DNA from: an uncultured Acinetobacter sp.
GTDB lineage: Bacteria > Pseudomonadota > Gammaproteobacteria > Pseudomonadales > Moraxellaceae
Assembly (NCBI RefSeq): GCF_943914805.1
Contig: NZ_CALUDM010000007.1
Span: 1 to 52,108, forward strand
Direction of reading: 5' to 3'
Length of the DNA: 52,108 nt
This document shows, piece after piece, positions 32,230-41,396 of the stretch (positions are counted from its first letter, which is position 1; every line of letters starts with the position of its first letter). The notes below the pieces were generated by a model. That model ran no database searches. It saw only the letters and a list, made by a program, of their open reading frames with translations, and was not told the DNA's origin. A program made the position numbers and the translations under genes.

Positions 32230-33885
32230 TCACCAATTTCTAAAGCGGCTTGGAGGGGAATACATGCCTTCAGACCATTTCACTAAATCTTTAACGGACT
32301 GTGCGGCAAGCAGGTCACGAGTGGCTTGTGAGGGATCAATGCCTAAATCTTCTGGACGTTGAATAATGCCTCTGCTACGAAGTTCTTCTACTTTTTGATG
32401 ATCACGTCCCATGCCGATGGCTGTGTAGCCTGCAACACCACGAATGGCTTGTTCACGTTCTTCAGTAGTTCGACAAAGCAGTAGATTAGCGATACCTTCT
32501 TCGGTAACAACATGAGTGACGTCTTCGCCATAAATCATAATTGGAGGGAAGTCGCTGCCCATTTTTTCTTGTAATTGCCATGCATCAAGTTCTTCTACAA
32601 ATACAGGATGCATATGCTCACGGAATGTTTCAACCAGTTGTACAACTAATTTACGACCTTTGATTGCTTTACCATCAACAGCTTCTTTGCCTGCTTTGGT
32701 ATAAGCAAAACTAGAATGGCGTCGCCCATGCGGATCAGACCCCATATTTGGTGCACCACCGAAACCAGCAATACGGTCTACTGTTGCAGTGGAACTATTG
32801 CCTTGTAAATCCATTTGCAGGGTAGAGCCAATGAAGAGGTCACAGGCATATAAACCTGCTGTTTGAGAAAAAGCACGATTTGAACGCATGCTACCGTCAG
32901 CACCAGTAAAGAAAATATCTGAACGATTACGGATATATTCTTCCATACCGACTTCAGAACCAAAGCTATGAATTGATTCAACAAAACCACTTTCAATAGC
33001 TGGAATGAGTGTAGGATGTGGATTCAAAGCCCAATTGGTACAAATTTTTCCTTTTAGACCTAATTCATTACCAAAGGTAGGCAATAATAATTCAATAGCT
33101 GCTGTATCGAATCCGATACCATGATTCAAGCGTTGAATTTGATAAGGTGCATAAATGCCTTTAATCACCATCATCGCCATAAGGATCTGCACTTCCGTAA
33201 TTTGCGCAGGATCACGGGTAAATAATGGTTCAATATAGTTTTCTTTTGGGCTCACAATAAAGAAATTAACCCAATCAGAAGGAATATCGACACGTGGAAC
33301 TTTATCGACTAACTCATTCACTTGCGCAATGACAATACCGCTTTTAAAAGCTGTGGCTTCTACAATCGCAGGAGTATCTTCGGTATTCGCACCTGTGTAT
33401 AAGTTACCTTCAGCATCTGCAGAATGTGCTGTGATCAAGCAAACATTTGGTGTTAGATCAATGAAATAACGACCATAAAGTTCTAAATAGGTATGAATAG
33501 AACCAATAGAAATCTTCTGTTGTTGTACTAGCTGTGCTAAACGAAGGCTTTGAGGCCCTGAAAATGAAAAATCAACTTTTGAAGCAATGCCTTTTTCAAA
33601 AACATCTAAATGACTAGGTAGAGCAAGCACAGATTGTAAAATATGCAGATCATGCAGAACTTCAGGATTACACTGACTCAGTGCTTTTGATAAAAAATCT
33701 GCCTGCTTTTGGTTATTACCTTCTTGGCAGACTTTATCTCCACTGGAAATAACTGTTTCTAGTAGTTCTACTACACGAGAGTACGAGACCTGTTTTTCAA
33801 AACCTTTTAGTTTTGCCTGTTCAAGCTTTTTAAGCGTTCTAGACTTTTGAGTATTCCAAAGTCGCTTATTGATGATGTTATTCAT
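32230..33885 (-). CDS. mdcA: malonate decarboxylase alpha subunit (acetyl-ACP:malonate transferase)
   Basis: MdcA exchanges the acetyl group on the carrier for malonate. The 551-aa protein has the CoA-transferase-like fold, with SAVLALPSHLDVFEKGIASKVD-like N-terminal segments, LNHGIGFDTAAIELLLPTFG, FIGSTLQMDLQGNSSTATVD, and the C-terminal GRDHQKVEELRSRGI. It is the first enzyme gene after the transporter. AGGTGA precedes the ATG by 5 nt. Confidence 0.95.
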   Translation of the reverse strand: MNNIINKRLWNTQKSRTLKKLEQAKLKGFEKQVSYSRVVELLETVISSGDKVCQEGNNQKQADFLSKALSQCNPEVLHDLHILQSVLALPSHLDVFEKGIASKVDFSFSGPQSLRLAQLVQQQKISIGSIHTYLELYGRYFIDLTPNVCLITAHSADAEGNLYTGANTEDTPAIVEATAFKSGIVIAQVNELVDKVPRVDIPSDWVNFFIVSPKENYIEPLFTRDPAQITEVQILMAMMVIKGIYAPYQIQRLNHGIGFDTAAIELLLPTFGNELGLKGKICTNWALNPHPTLIPAIESGFVESIHSFGSEVGMEEYIRNRSDIFFTGADGSMRSNRAFSQTAGLYACDLFIGSTLQMDLQGNSSTATVDRIAGFGGAPNMGSDPHGRRHSSFAYTKAGKEAVDGKAIKGRKLVVQLVETFREHMHPVFVEELDAWQLQEKMGSDFPPIMIYGEDVTHVVTEEGIANLLLCRTTEEREQAIRGVAGYTAIGMGRDHQKVEELRSRGIIQRPEDLGIDPSQATRDLLAAQSVKDLVKWSEGMYSPPSRFRNW

Positions 33886-33902
33886 TTAATCACCTGATAT
33901 TT

Positions 33903-34664
33903 TTAACCGAAAATTGCATTGACTGTCAGGAAAAAGAGAGAGGGAGCCAGTAAGCAGCCTAAACCTGTGTAAAAGGTTGCAACTAAAGCACCATAAGGCA
34001 CTAGACGAACATCTGTACCTGCTAGACCAGCAGCAGTACCACTTGTGGTACCTGCCATACCGCCAAAAATCATTGCAGAACGTGGGCTTTTTAAATACAT
34101 AAATTTAGCAAGAAGAGGTGTTCCGACCATGAAAAAGACAGATTTGATGAGACCAATTGCAATTGATAAAGCAATCACTTCTGAACTCGCGCCGATTGCT
34201 GTACCTGTAATTGGGCCAACGATATAAGTCATAGCACCTGCACCGATCGTGGTCATTGAGATTGGATCTTTATAACCCATCATCCATGCCACACCTGCAC
34301 CTACAATAAACGGAATAACACAACCTAAAACCAGTGCAATTAGTCCAACCTTGCCTGCTTTTTTAACTTCTTTTACATCCACTTCAAAAGCAGTTGATGC
34401 AATTGCTAAATCACGGATCATTGACCCACCAAGGAGTGCAAAACCTGAGAAAATCGCAATATCTGATAAACCTTTAGTACCGTGGGTGTACACGCCTGCA
34501 AAGTAGGCAACAACAAGGCCCATTGTGATTGCAATCGCAGAACTCTGTAATTTACCTCCAGTCAGGTATTTTGAAAGAATCTGCGAAACAAACATCATTA
34601 AACCAGTGACAGCAAGTGCCGTGACTAATGCATTTTTAGTTAATACTTGAATTAAAACGTCCAT
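33903..34664 (-). CDS. mdcM: malonate transporter subunit MadM
   Basis: The larger membrane subunit (253 aa, about 8 helices) of the sodium- or proton-coupled MadLM malonate importer. Gly-rich helices such as MTYIVGPITGTAIGASSEV and FGGMAGTTSGTAAGLAGTD match the family. GGGAG precedes the ATG by 7 nt. It is the second gene of the operon, after mdcL. Confidence 0.93.
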   Translation of the reverse strand: MDVLIQVLTKNALVTALAVTGLMMFVSQILSKYLTGGKLQSSAIAITMGLVVAYFAGVYTHGTKGLSDIAIFSGFALLGGSMIRDLAIASTAFEVDVKEVKKAGKVGLIALVLGCVIPFIVGAGVAWMMGYKDPISMTTIGAGAMTYIVGPITGTAIGASSEVIALSIAIGLIKSVFFMVGTPLLAKFMYLKSPRSAMIFGGMAGTTSGTAAGLAGTDVRLVPYGALVATFYTGLGCLLAPSLFFLTVNAIFG

Positions 34665-34708
34665 ACAAAAACTCCCTAAATTCCTTTATATGTGAGGAGT
34701 GATGACTT

Positions 34709-35125
34709 TTATGCTTGAGTTGCATCAGTCGATTGTGTTTCTTGCTCAGCAGGCCATTCAAAACTGTCATAGTCATTACTGACTTTGTTTAACCAGCGGA
34801 TCACTAAAACTGTCGCAATGAGAGAACCAACTGCAACGATCAGACCCACCATGCCACCAGATAAAGCCGCAACCACGTTTTGCCCGGCAGACATCGCGAC
34901 AACGATCGGGATATACATGCCTGACCAATACAAAACACCAAATTGAGTAACTTTAGGCAAATAACCTTTTTTAGCCAGTAACTCCTTGCTGGCAATTAAA
35001 AGGATCATGGCAATGGCAACGCCGCCTACATTTGCTTTTACACCAAGTAAAATACCCAGTGTATTTCCGAGATAATCGCCAAGTAGATGGCAGATTGCGA
35101 GTAATGCTGTACCGTAAATAATCAT
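34709..35125 (-). CDS. mdcL: malonate transporter subunit MadL
   Basis: A 138-aa membrane protein with four predicted helices, the small partner of MadM. Conserved features include HLLGDYLGNTLGILLGVKANVGGVAIAM near the start. GGAGG is 7 nt before the ATG. It is the promoter-proximal gene of the mdc operon and is divergent from mdcY. Confidence 0.93.
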   Translation of the reverse strand: MIIYGTALLAICHLLGDYLGNTLGILLGVKANVGGVAIAMILLIASKELLAKKGYLPKVTQFGVLYWSGMYIPIVVAMSAGQNVVAALSGGMVGLIVAVGSLIATVLVIRWLNKVSNDYDSFEWPAEQETQSTDATQA

Positions 35126-35194
35126 CTTCTATCCTCCATGGATCGAGATTTAGTAGTAATAAACATCCTTATATTTTGTTATAGTTATATCTAG

Positions 35195-35206
35195 AATGTA
35201 TTCAAA
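35195..35206. promoter_or_regulatory. possible second, degenerate MdcY half-site region
   Basis: AATGTATTCAAA matches 9 of 12 positions of the MdcY operator ATTGTATACAAT and lies between the primary operator and the mdcL start. Confidence 0.35.
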
Positions 35207-35237
35207 TGGCAATATTTTTGTGCTCAAAATGCATAAT

Positions 35238-35249
35238 ATTGTATACAAA
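35238..35249. promoter_or_regulatory. MdcY operator
   Basis: ATTGTATACAAA matches 11 of 12 bases of the published A. calcoaceticus MdcY site ATTGTATACAAT (from memory of that work). It lies 10 bp before the mdcY start and about 110 bp from mdcL, so it can repress mdcY itself and perhaps the operon. Confidence 0.75.
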
Positions 35250-35259
35250 ATGGTGTGAT

Positions 35260-35931
35260 ATGAATTTAATCAAAGACTTACCGTTATCTATTCAAGTCAG
35301 TAAAAAAATAGAAGATGACATTATCTTTGGACATTTTTTACCAGGGACAAAGCTTGATGAAGCTGAACTCTGTGAACGTTATGGTGCTTCTAGAACACCG
35401 ATACGTGAGGCTTTGAAACTGCTTGCTGCAGAGGGGCTTGTTGAAATTCGCCCAAGACGAGGCGCAATTGTTCCTGAAGTTAACCCGATGACTTTATGCG
35501 AAATGTTTGAAGTGATGGCTGAGTTGGAAGCGATGTGTGGGCGCTTGGCTGCGAGACGTATCCAAGAAGATGAAAAAGTGCAGTTATTACATTTGCATAA
35601 ACGCTGTGAGGAATATCTAGAATCGAATGATTCGGAAAATTATTATGAAATGAATCGACAGTTTCATTTTCAAATTTATGCAGCAAGTCACAATACTTTT
35701 TTAATTGAACAAGCCAGTAGCCTACATAAAAGATTACATCCTTATCGTAGATTGCAACTGAGGGTAAACAACAGAATGAACAATTCTTTTGCAGAGCATA
35801 ATGAGATTGTTCAAGCCATTATTGGTGGTGATGAAACCAAAGCTGCGACACTATTACGTGAGCATGTTGTGATTCAAGGGCAGAAATTTACAGATTTAAT
35901 TTCGACTATAAATACGTATACGAAACAATAA
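35260..35931 (+). CDS. mdcY: GntR-family repressor of the malonate operon
   Basis: A 223-aa FadR/VanR-type GntR regulator: an N-terminal winged helix (about residues 10-75, LDEAELCERYGASRTPIREALKLLA) and a C-terminal helical FCD domain (about 85-215) with the metal/effector His residues in RQFHFQIYAASHN and EHNEIV. Divergent orientation from mdcL matches the known repressor, which malonate releases. The ATG at 35260 is preferred. A longer frame from 35206 would run through the operator and add residues unlike the family. Confidence 0.9.
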   Translation: MNLIKDLPLSIQVSKKIEDDIIFGHFLPGTKLDEAELCERYGASRTPIREALKLLAAEGLVEIRPRRGAIVPEVNPMTLCEMFEVMAELEAMCGRLAARRIQEDEKVQLLHLHKRCEEYLESNDSENYYEMNRQFHFQIYAASHNTFLIEQASSLHKRLHPYRRLQLRVNNRMNNSFAEHNEIVQAIIGGDETKAATLLREHVVIQGQKFTDLISTINTYTKQ

Positions 35932-36236
35932 TTTATAAATGACTAATTTGTAGAAGTTTTATAAAGTAGAAATTTATAAATAGTGGACTTGAATTGTTGA
36001 GTTTTATTTCACAGTATCAAGTCCACGATTATTGGGGTGTCAGGTCAGGATGTCATAGGCAGTTAATTTCAAATGCAAATCTAAGCATTCATTCTAACAA
36101 TCAATACCTCATCGTTATTGTCGAAGCTTGCTGATTAGATCGTTTTATCTATTGAAAATATAAATAGAATCTATAAATAAATAGTAACTATGAAAGCTTA
36201 CGTCTTGGCGTATTTATAAAACCGTTGCCCTCATGA
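35932..36236. other. intergenic region between mdcY and pcaU with one hairpin
   Basis: Between convergent genes. A 10-bp inverted repeat (GTGGACTTGA at 35983-35992, TCAAGTCCAC at 36017-36026) with a long loop is the only structure seen. It could be a weak terminator for either gene. No ORF is supported. Confidence 0.45.
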
Positions 36237-37061
36237 TTATAAAATATTACGTAATTCTCGTGCTGTTTCTTGTAACAATGGCAAAATGTGTTGAATTAAA
36301 TATTCTTTAGTAGTTCGCATAGTTGGAGAAACAATATTCAATGCAGCGACGACTTTAGATTTCTGATCATAAATAGGTACAGCCAGTGCATGTACGCCAA
36401 GCTCATGTTCTTCACTAGAATAGCACCAGTCTTGTTCTTTAATCTTATCTAACAAAGTAAGAAAATCCTGATTATCCGTTATTGTATATTTGGTTAGACG
36501 CTGTAAAGGGTATTTTTCCAACCATTCGTGTTGTTCAGTTTGCTCTAAAAAAGCCAATAATATTTTTCCAGCAGAAGTCGCATGGGCAGGTAAACGATTA
36601 CCCAAATGTAAGCCGTAAGGATTTACACGATCTGTTTGCTGATGCGATGCACTACGCGCAATGGTAATGGCTTCATAGCTATCCAGGACCATGACAGAAA
36701 AAATTAGGGATGTTTGATTGGAGAGTAGGTTCAGTAAAGGCTGAGAAATTTTTGGCAATTGTGCTCCACCTAAATAAGAGCCTGAAAATTTTAAGATTTT
36801 TGGTGTTAAATAAAAATAATGACCGTCTGTTTCTAAATAGCCTAAATATTCAAGTGTGAGTAAATGTCGTCTTGCTGCTGCACGGGTCATGCCTGTACGC
36901 TCAGCTATCATAGAAATATTTAGTCGATGTCGATCTGTTCCGAAGCTATCTAAAATCGCCATGCCTTTACTGATGCCTGCGACAAAATCTTCATGTCGAA
37001 TGATTTTTTTATTGTCTTTATTTTGAATCATCTTTTTAGATTCATTTAATGTTTTATCCAT
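36237..37061 (-). CDS. pcaU: IclR-family regulator of the pca operon
   Basis: PcaU activates the protocatechuate operon in response to protocatechuate and represses it without. The 274-aa protein has a winged helix (about 25-90, MIAERTGMTRAAARRHLLTLEYLGY) and the IclR effector domain (about 110-270, AHATSAGKILLAFL and GVHALAVPIYD). The divergent position from pcaI and the matching triple operator between them identify it as PcaU rather than the related PobR. Confidence 0.93.
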   Translation of the reverse strand: MDKTLNESKKMIQNKDNKKIIRHEDFVAGISKGMAILDSFGTDRHRLNISMIAERTGMTRAAARRHLLTLEYLGYLETDGHYFYLTPKILKFSGSYLGGAQLPKISQPLLNLLSNQTSLIFSVMVLDSYEAITIARSASHQQTDRVNPYGLHLGNRLPAHATSAGKILLAFLEQTEQHEWLEKYPLQRLTKYTITDNQDFLTLLDKIKEQDWCYSSEEHELGVHALAVPIYDQKSKVVAALNIVSPTMRTTKEYLIQHILPLLQETARELRNIL

Positions 37062-37142
37062 TTTAAGCAGCCTTTAGGATTTTATTCATTTGAGGTTTTG
37101 ATGATTCACTATAACGTGAAATCAGAGTGAAATAATCAGGTT

Positions 37143-37181
37143 TTGTTCGATATACAGTTAATTTGTTCGATCATCGAACAA
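37143..37181. promoter_or_regulatory. PcaU operator (three half-site repeats)
   Basis: TTGTTCGATA at 37143-37152 is repeated 20 bp later as the left arm of the perfect palindrome TTGTTCGATCATCGAACAA at 37163-37181. This layout of one direct and two inverted 10-bp repeats is that described for PcaU in A. baylyi. It lies midway between pcaU and pcaI. Confidence 0.9.
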
Positions 37182-37345
37182 AAACCACCTTAATGACCTA
37201 GCCCTTAGATTGGAAATGATAAAAAATGAACAAATAAGGAAATCGAACTAAAGCACTCGGGAATATTGTTTTAGTTAAATGATCTTTCAGAAAGTTAGGT
37301 TTCCATGATTTTTCTAATTCGCATGACGCGCAATGGAGTTATCTG

Positions 37346-38017
37346 ATGATCGATAAAAGTTCATTATCCATGAAGGAAGTACTCAGCCAGATCCAAGATG
37401 GTTCAACCATCATGATTGGCGGTTTTGGAACAGCAGGACAACCTGCTGAATTAATCGATGGCTTAATCGAACTCGGTGTCAAAGACCTCGTCATTATCAA
37501 TAACAACGCAGGCAATGGCGACTATGGCCTAGCCAAACTTCTCAAAGCAGGCGCAGTGCGTAAAATGATTTGCTCATTCCCACGCCAATCAGACTCTTGG
37601 GTTTTCGATGAACTCTACCGTGCAGGTAAAATCGAACTCGAATTAGTACCCCAAGGTAACTTAGCCTGTCGTATCCAAGCCGCAGGCATGGGACTGGGTC
37701 CAATCTACACCCCAACAGGTTTTGGAACACAACTGGCAGAAGGCAAACAAACCCTCAACTACCAAGGCAAAGACTACGTACTCGAAACCCCGCTCAAAGC
37801 AGACTTTGCCTTGATCAAAGCCCAACAAGGCGATCGTTGGGGCAATCTCATCTACCGCAAAGCAGCAAGAAACTTCGGTCCGATTATGGCCATGGCAGCA
37901 GATGTCACCATTGCCCAAGTTTCAGAAGTGGTTGAACTCGGTGCACTCGATCCAGAACAGATCGTCACACCAGGCATCTTTGTACAGCATGTTGTTGCTG
38001 TGACACCTGCACAATAA
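37346..38017 (+). CDS. pcaI: 3-oxoadipate CoA-transferase subunit A
   Basis: With PcaJ it moves CoA from succinyl-CoA to beta-ketoadipate. The 223-aa protein has the glycine-rich MIGGFGTAGQPAELIDGL and LELVPQGNLACRIQAAGMG of family I CoA-transferase alpha subunits. GGAG precedes the start by 7 nt. Codon use is markedly richer in C-ending codons (ATC, CTC, GAC, AAC) than in pcaB or later genes. Confidence 0.94.
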   Translation: MIDKSSLSMKEVLSQIQDGSTIMIGGFGTAGQPAELIDGLIELGVKDLVIINNNAGNGDYGLAKLLKAGAVRKMICSFPRQSDSWVFDELYRAGKIELELVPQGNLACRIQAAGMGLGPIYTPTGFGTQLAEGKQTLNYQGKDYVLETPLKADFALIKAQQGDRWGNLIYRKAARNFGPIMAMAADVTIAQVSEVVELGALDPEQIVTPGIFVQHVVAVTPAQ

Positions 38018-38035
38018 ACGGATCGGGAGAACAAG

Positions 38036-38689
38036 ATGAGCTATAACAAACTAAGCCGTGATCAAATTGCACAACGTGTGGCACAAGATATACCCGATGG
38101 AGCATATGTCAACTTAGGCATAGGCTTACCCACAAAAATTGCCAGCTACCTACCTGCCGACAAAGACGTTTTTCTACACTCTGAAAATGGTTTATTGGCT
38201 TTTGGCCCACCGCCTGCACAAGGCGAAGAAGACCCTGAATTGATCAATGCAGGCAAAGAATACGTCACTCTACTACCTGGTGGTTGCTTTTTCCACCACG
38301 GTGATTCCTTCGCCATGATGCGAGGTGGTCACCTAGACATCGCCGTATTGGGTGCATTTCAAATTGCTGAAAATGGCGATTTGGCCAACTGGCATACTGG
38401 TGCAGCCGATGCTATCCCCGCTGTCGGTGGCGCAATGGATTTGGCTGTGGGTGCTAAGAAAGTTTTTATCACCACCGATCACGTCACCAAAAAAGGCGAA
38501 CCGAAAATCGTCAAAGAACTGAGCTATCCAGCCACAGGTTTGAAATGTGTCGATCGCATTTATACCGATCTGTGTGTTATTGATGTCACGCCTGAAGGCT
38601 TAAAAGTAATTGAGAAAGTTGACGGTTTAAGCTTTGCAGAATTGCAGTCAATGACGGGTGCAGCTTTAGTGGATGCGATGCAAGCTTAA
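38036..38689 (+). CDS. pcaJ: 3-oxoadipate CoA-transferase subunit B
   Basis: The catalytic subunit (217 aa) carries the glutamate nucleophile in HSENGLLAFGP and the YVNLGIGLPTKIASYLP start typical of family I beta subunits. It begins 18 bp after pcaI with a GGGAG ribosome binding site. It shares the C-rich codon use of pcaI, at least in the first half. Confidence 0.94.
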   Translation: MSYNKLSRDQIAQRVAQDIPDGAYVNLGIGLPTKIASYLPADKDVFLHSENGLLAFGPPPAQGEEDPELINAGKEYVTLLPGGCFFHHGDSFAMMRGGHLDIAVLGAFQIAENGDLANWHTGAADAIPAVGGAMDLAVGAKKVFITTDHVTKKGEPKIVKELSYPATGLKCVDRIYTDLCVIDVTPEGLKVIEKVDGLSFAELQSMTGAALVDAMQA

Positions 38690-38704
38690 TTTTGAATAAA
38701 TATG

Positions 38705-38793
38705 ACCTCCCTTAATCCCTCCTAAGAGGAGGGAAACGTTCAATACGTTTAATAAAGTTGATCTCCCTCCTTTCAGGAGGGACAAAGGGAGGT
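38705..38793. repeat. REP/MITE-like element between pcaJ and pcaF
   Basis: About 89 bp with terminal inverted repeats (ACCTCCCT on the left, AGGGAGGT on the right). It has two near-identical hairpins (TCCCTCCT-AAG-AGGAGGGA and TCCCTCCT-TTC-AGGAGGGA) and a weaker central one around AAACGTTCAATACGTTT. It shares the CTCCCTCCTTT core with the element at 15042-15161. Its right end, AGGGAGG, is the ribosome binding site of pcaF. Confidence 0.75.
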
Positions 38794-38797
38794 AGAA

Positions 38798-40018
38798 ATG
38801 GAAAGATTAAAAATGAAAAACGCTTACATTATTGATGCTATTCGTACCCCATTCGGCCGTTATGCAGGTGGCTTAGCCCCTGTTCGTGCAGATGATCTCG
38901 GTGCATTGCCAATTCAAGCCTTGATGCAACGTAATCCAAGCATCGATTGGACACAAGTCGATGACGTGATTTACGGCTGTGCTAATCAGGCAGGTGAAGA
39001 CAACCGTAATGTTGGACGTATGTCAGCATTACTTGCTGGTCTACCTGTTGAAGTTCCAGCAACGACAGTCAATCGCTTATGTGGTTCATCTTTAGATGCC
39101 ATTGCTATGGCTGCTCGTGCCATTAAAGCAGGCGAAGCAAATTTGATTATTGCCGGTGGTGTGGAAAGCATGTCCCGTGCACCCTACGTGATGGGTAAAT
39201 CAGAAACAGCATATGGCCGAAGTCAAAAGATAGAAGACACCACCATGGGATGGCGTTTTATCAATCCTCAACTCAAAGCCATGTATGGTGTAGATACCAT
39301 GCCACAAACGGCTGAAAATGTAGCAGAACAATTCAACATCAACCGAGCTGATCAAGACCAATTTGCTTTGAACAGCCAACAACGTACAGCAGCAGCACAA
39401 GCCCAAGGCTTCTTTAAACACGAAATCACGGCAGTCACCATTCCGCAACGCAAAGGTGAGCCGATCATCGTGGATACAGACGAACATCCACGTGCATCAA
39501 CTACACTAGAAGGTTTAAACAAACTCAAAGGTGTAGTGAAAGCAGATGGAACAGTCACTGCAGGCAATGCATCAGGAATTAATGATGGTGCAGCAGCCTT
39601 ATTGATTGCTTCGGATGAAGCCATTCAGCAATACCAACTCAAACCTCGTGCCAAAATCATTGCAGCCACAACTGTAGGAATCGAACCGCGCATTATGGGA
39701 TTTGCTCCTGCACCTGCCATCAAAAAGCTGCTTAAACAAGCCAATCTCAGCATCGAACAGATGGATGTGATTGAGTTAAATGAAGCTTTTGCAGCACAAG
39801 CACTGGCTGTGACGCGTGATCTTGGCCTAGCTGATGATACGACTCAGGTAAATCCGAATGGTGGTGCGATTGCGATTGGTCACCCACTTGGTGCATCGGG
39901 TGCACGTTTGGTGACAACGGCTTTGAATCAATTGGAACAAACGGGTGGGACTTATGCTTTGTGTTCGATGTGTATTGGTGTCGGGCAAGGCATTGCGATG
40001 ATTATTGAAAGCGTTTAA
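38798..40018 (+). CDS. pcaF: beta-ketoadipyl-CoA thiolase
   Basis: PcaF splits beta-ketoadipyl-CoA into succinyl-CoA and acetyl-CoA. The 406-aa thiolase has the nucleophilic Cys in TTVNRLCGSSLDAIAMA, NEAFAAQALAV, GGAIAIGHPLGASGAR with the catalytic His, and CSMCIGVGQGIAM with the second Cys. The ATG at 38798 is supported by AGGGAGG 5 nt before it, supplied by the repeat element. The family start is more like the second ATG at 38813 (MKNAYIIDAIRTPFG), so five residues may be an addition. Confidence 0.94.
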   Translation: MERLKMKNAYIIDAIRTPFGRYAGGLAPVRADDLGALPIQALMQRNPSIDWTQVDDVIYGCANQAGEDNRNVGRMSALLAGLPVEVPATTVNRLCGSSLDAIAMAARAIKAGEANLIIAGGVESMSRAPYVMGKSETAYGRSQKIEDTTMGWRFINPQLKAMYGVDTMPQTAENVAEQFNINRADQDQFALNSQQRTAAAQAQGFFKHEITAVTIPQRKGEPIIVDTDEHPRASTTLEGLNKLKGVVKADGTVTAGNASGINDGAAALLIASDEAIQQYQLKPRAKIIAATTVGIEPRIMGFAPAPAIKKLLKQANLSIEQMDVIELNEAFAAQALAVTRDLGLADDTTQVNPNGGAIAIGHPLGASGARLVTTALNQLEQTGGTYALCSMCIGVGQGIAMIIESV

Positions 40019-40040
40019 GGCCAATTAAGGAATAACAATC

Positions 40041-41396
40041 ATGAGCCAGTTATATGCCAGCTTATTTTATCAAAAACAGGTGACTGAAATTTTCAGTGAC
40101 CAAGCTTTGGTGTCATACATGATTCAAGCTGAAGTAGCTTTGGCGCAAGCTCAGGCTCAGGTCGGCGTTATTCCTGAATCAGCTGCAACAGTGATTTCTC
40201 AAGCTGCACAACTTGCAATTGAGCAAATTGATTTTGATGCTTTGGCTGTTGCAACTGGGTTGGCAGGAAATATTGCTATTCCGTTTGTAAAGCAATTCAC
40301 GGCTATTGTTAAACAACATGATGAAGATGCTGCGCGTTATGTGCACTGGGGCGCAACCAGTCAAGATATTTTAGATACCGCATGTATTTTGCAATGTCGT
40401 GCTGGATTACAACAGATTGAGTCTTTGATTCAACAATGTTATCGCACAGCATTGGCTCAAGCTGAACAGTATCGCTCTCAAGTCATGATCGGGCGTACGT
40501 GGTTGCAACAGGCTTTGCCGATTACTTTGGGACATAAGTTAGCACGTTGGGCTTCAGCATTTTACCGTGATTTAGCACGTATTGATGCGATGAAAACACG
40601 AGTTTTTACTGCGCAATTGGGCGGAGCGGTTGGTTCATTAGCATCATTACAAGATCAAGGAACTGCAGTAGTTCAAGCATTTTCAGCACAGTTACAGCTT
40701 TCAGTACCAGCCTGTACTTGGCATGGTGAGCGTGATCGTATTGTCGAGATTGCTAGTGTTTTAGCTATGGTAACAGGCAGTTTGGGCAAAATGGCACGCG
40801 ATTGGTCATTGATGATGCAGACTGAAATTGCGGAAGTCTTTGAACCTACAGCGAAAGGTCGTGGTGGTTCATCAACTATGCCGCATAAACGTAATCCTGT
40901 TGCTGCGGCATCAGTTTTAGCAGCTGCTAACCGTGTTCCAGTTTTGATGTCGAGCTTGTACCAAAGCATGGTTCAAGAGCATGAGCGTAGTTTAGGTGGA
41001 TGGCATGCAGAATGGTTGGCATTGCCTGAAATTTTCCAATTATGTGTAGGTGCTTTGGAACGGACTTTGGATGTTTTACAGGGAATGCAAGTTAATGCTG
41101 AAAATATGCAACGCAATTTGGATTGTACGCAAGGCTTGATTATGGCTGAAGCAATGATGATGGCTTTAGCTCCTCATATTGGACGTTTACAAGCGCATCA
41201 TGTGGTTGAAGTTGCATGTAAAACAGCCGTAGAAAAAAACATTCATTTAAAAGATGTAATGACTGAGCTTGATCAAGTACAAGCTTATTTTGATGCAAAC
41301 CAAATTGAAGAAATTTTTAAGCCAGCGTCTTATCTGGGCAATATTCAAGACCAGATTGATGCAGTTTTGCAGGAAGCGAAAGGAGAGGCAAAGTGA
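40041..41396 (+). CDS. pcaB: 3-carboxy-cis,cis-muconate cycloisomerase
   Basis: PcaB lactonises 3-carboxymuconate, the PcaHG product, to 4-carboxymuconolactone. The 451-aa protein belongs to the fumarase/aspartase superfamily, with the signature GRGGSSTMPHKRNPVAAASV and WGATSQDILDTA. It overlaps pcaD by 4 bp. Confidence 0.95.
   Translation: MSQLYASLFYQKQVTEIFSDQALVSYMIQAEVALAQAQAQVGVIPESAATVISQAAQLAIEQIDFDALAVATGLAGNIAIPFVKQFTAIVKQHDEDAARYVHWGATSQDILDTACILQCRAGLQQIESLIQQCYRTALAQAEQYRSQVMIGRTWLQQALPITLGHKLARWASAFYRDLARIDAMKTRVFTAQLGGAVGSLASLQDQGTAVVQAFSAQLQLSVPACTWHGERDRIVEIASVLAMVTGSLGKMARDWSLMMQTEIAEVFEPTAKGRGGSSTMPHKRNPVAAASVLAAANRVPVLMSSLYQSMVQEHERSLGGWHAEWLALPEIFQLCVGALERTLDVLQGMQVNAENMQRNLDCTQGLIMAEAMMMALAPHIGRLQAHHVVEVACKTAVEKNIHLKDVMTELDQVQAYFDANQIEEIFKPASYLGNIQDQIDAVLQEAKGEAK

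Noticed and set aside
35206..35259. Longer N-terminus for MdcY
   Set aside because: It would translate through the operator and adds Cys-rich residues not typical of GntR proteins.
39352..39624. Minus-strand ORF within pcaF
   Set aside because: It lies wholly inside a well-supported thiolase gene and has no recognisable domain.
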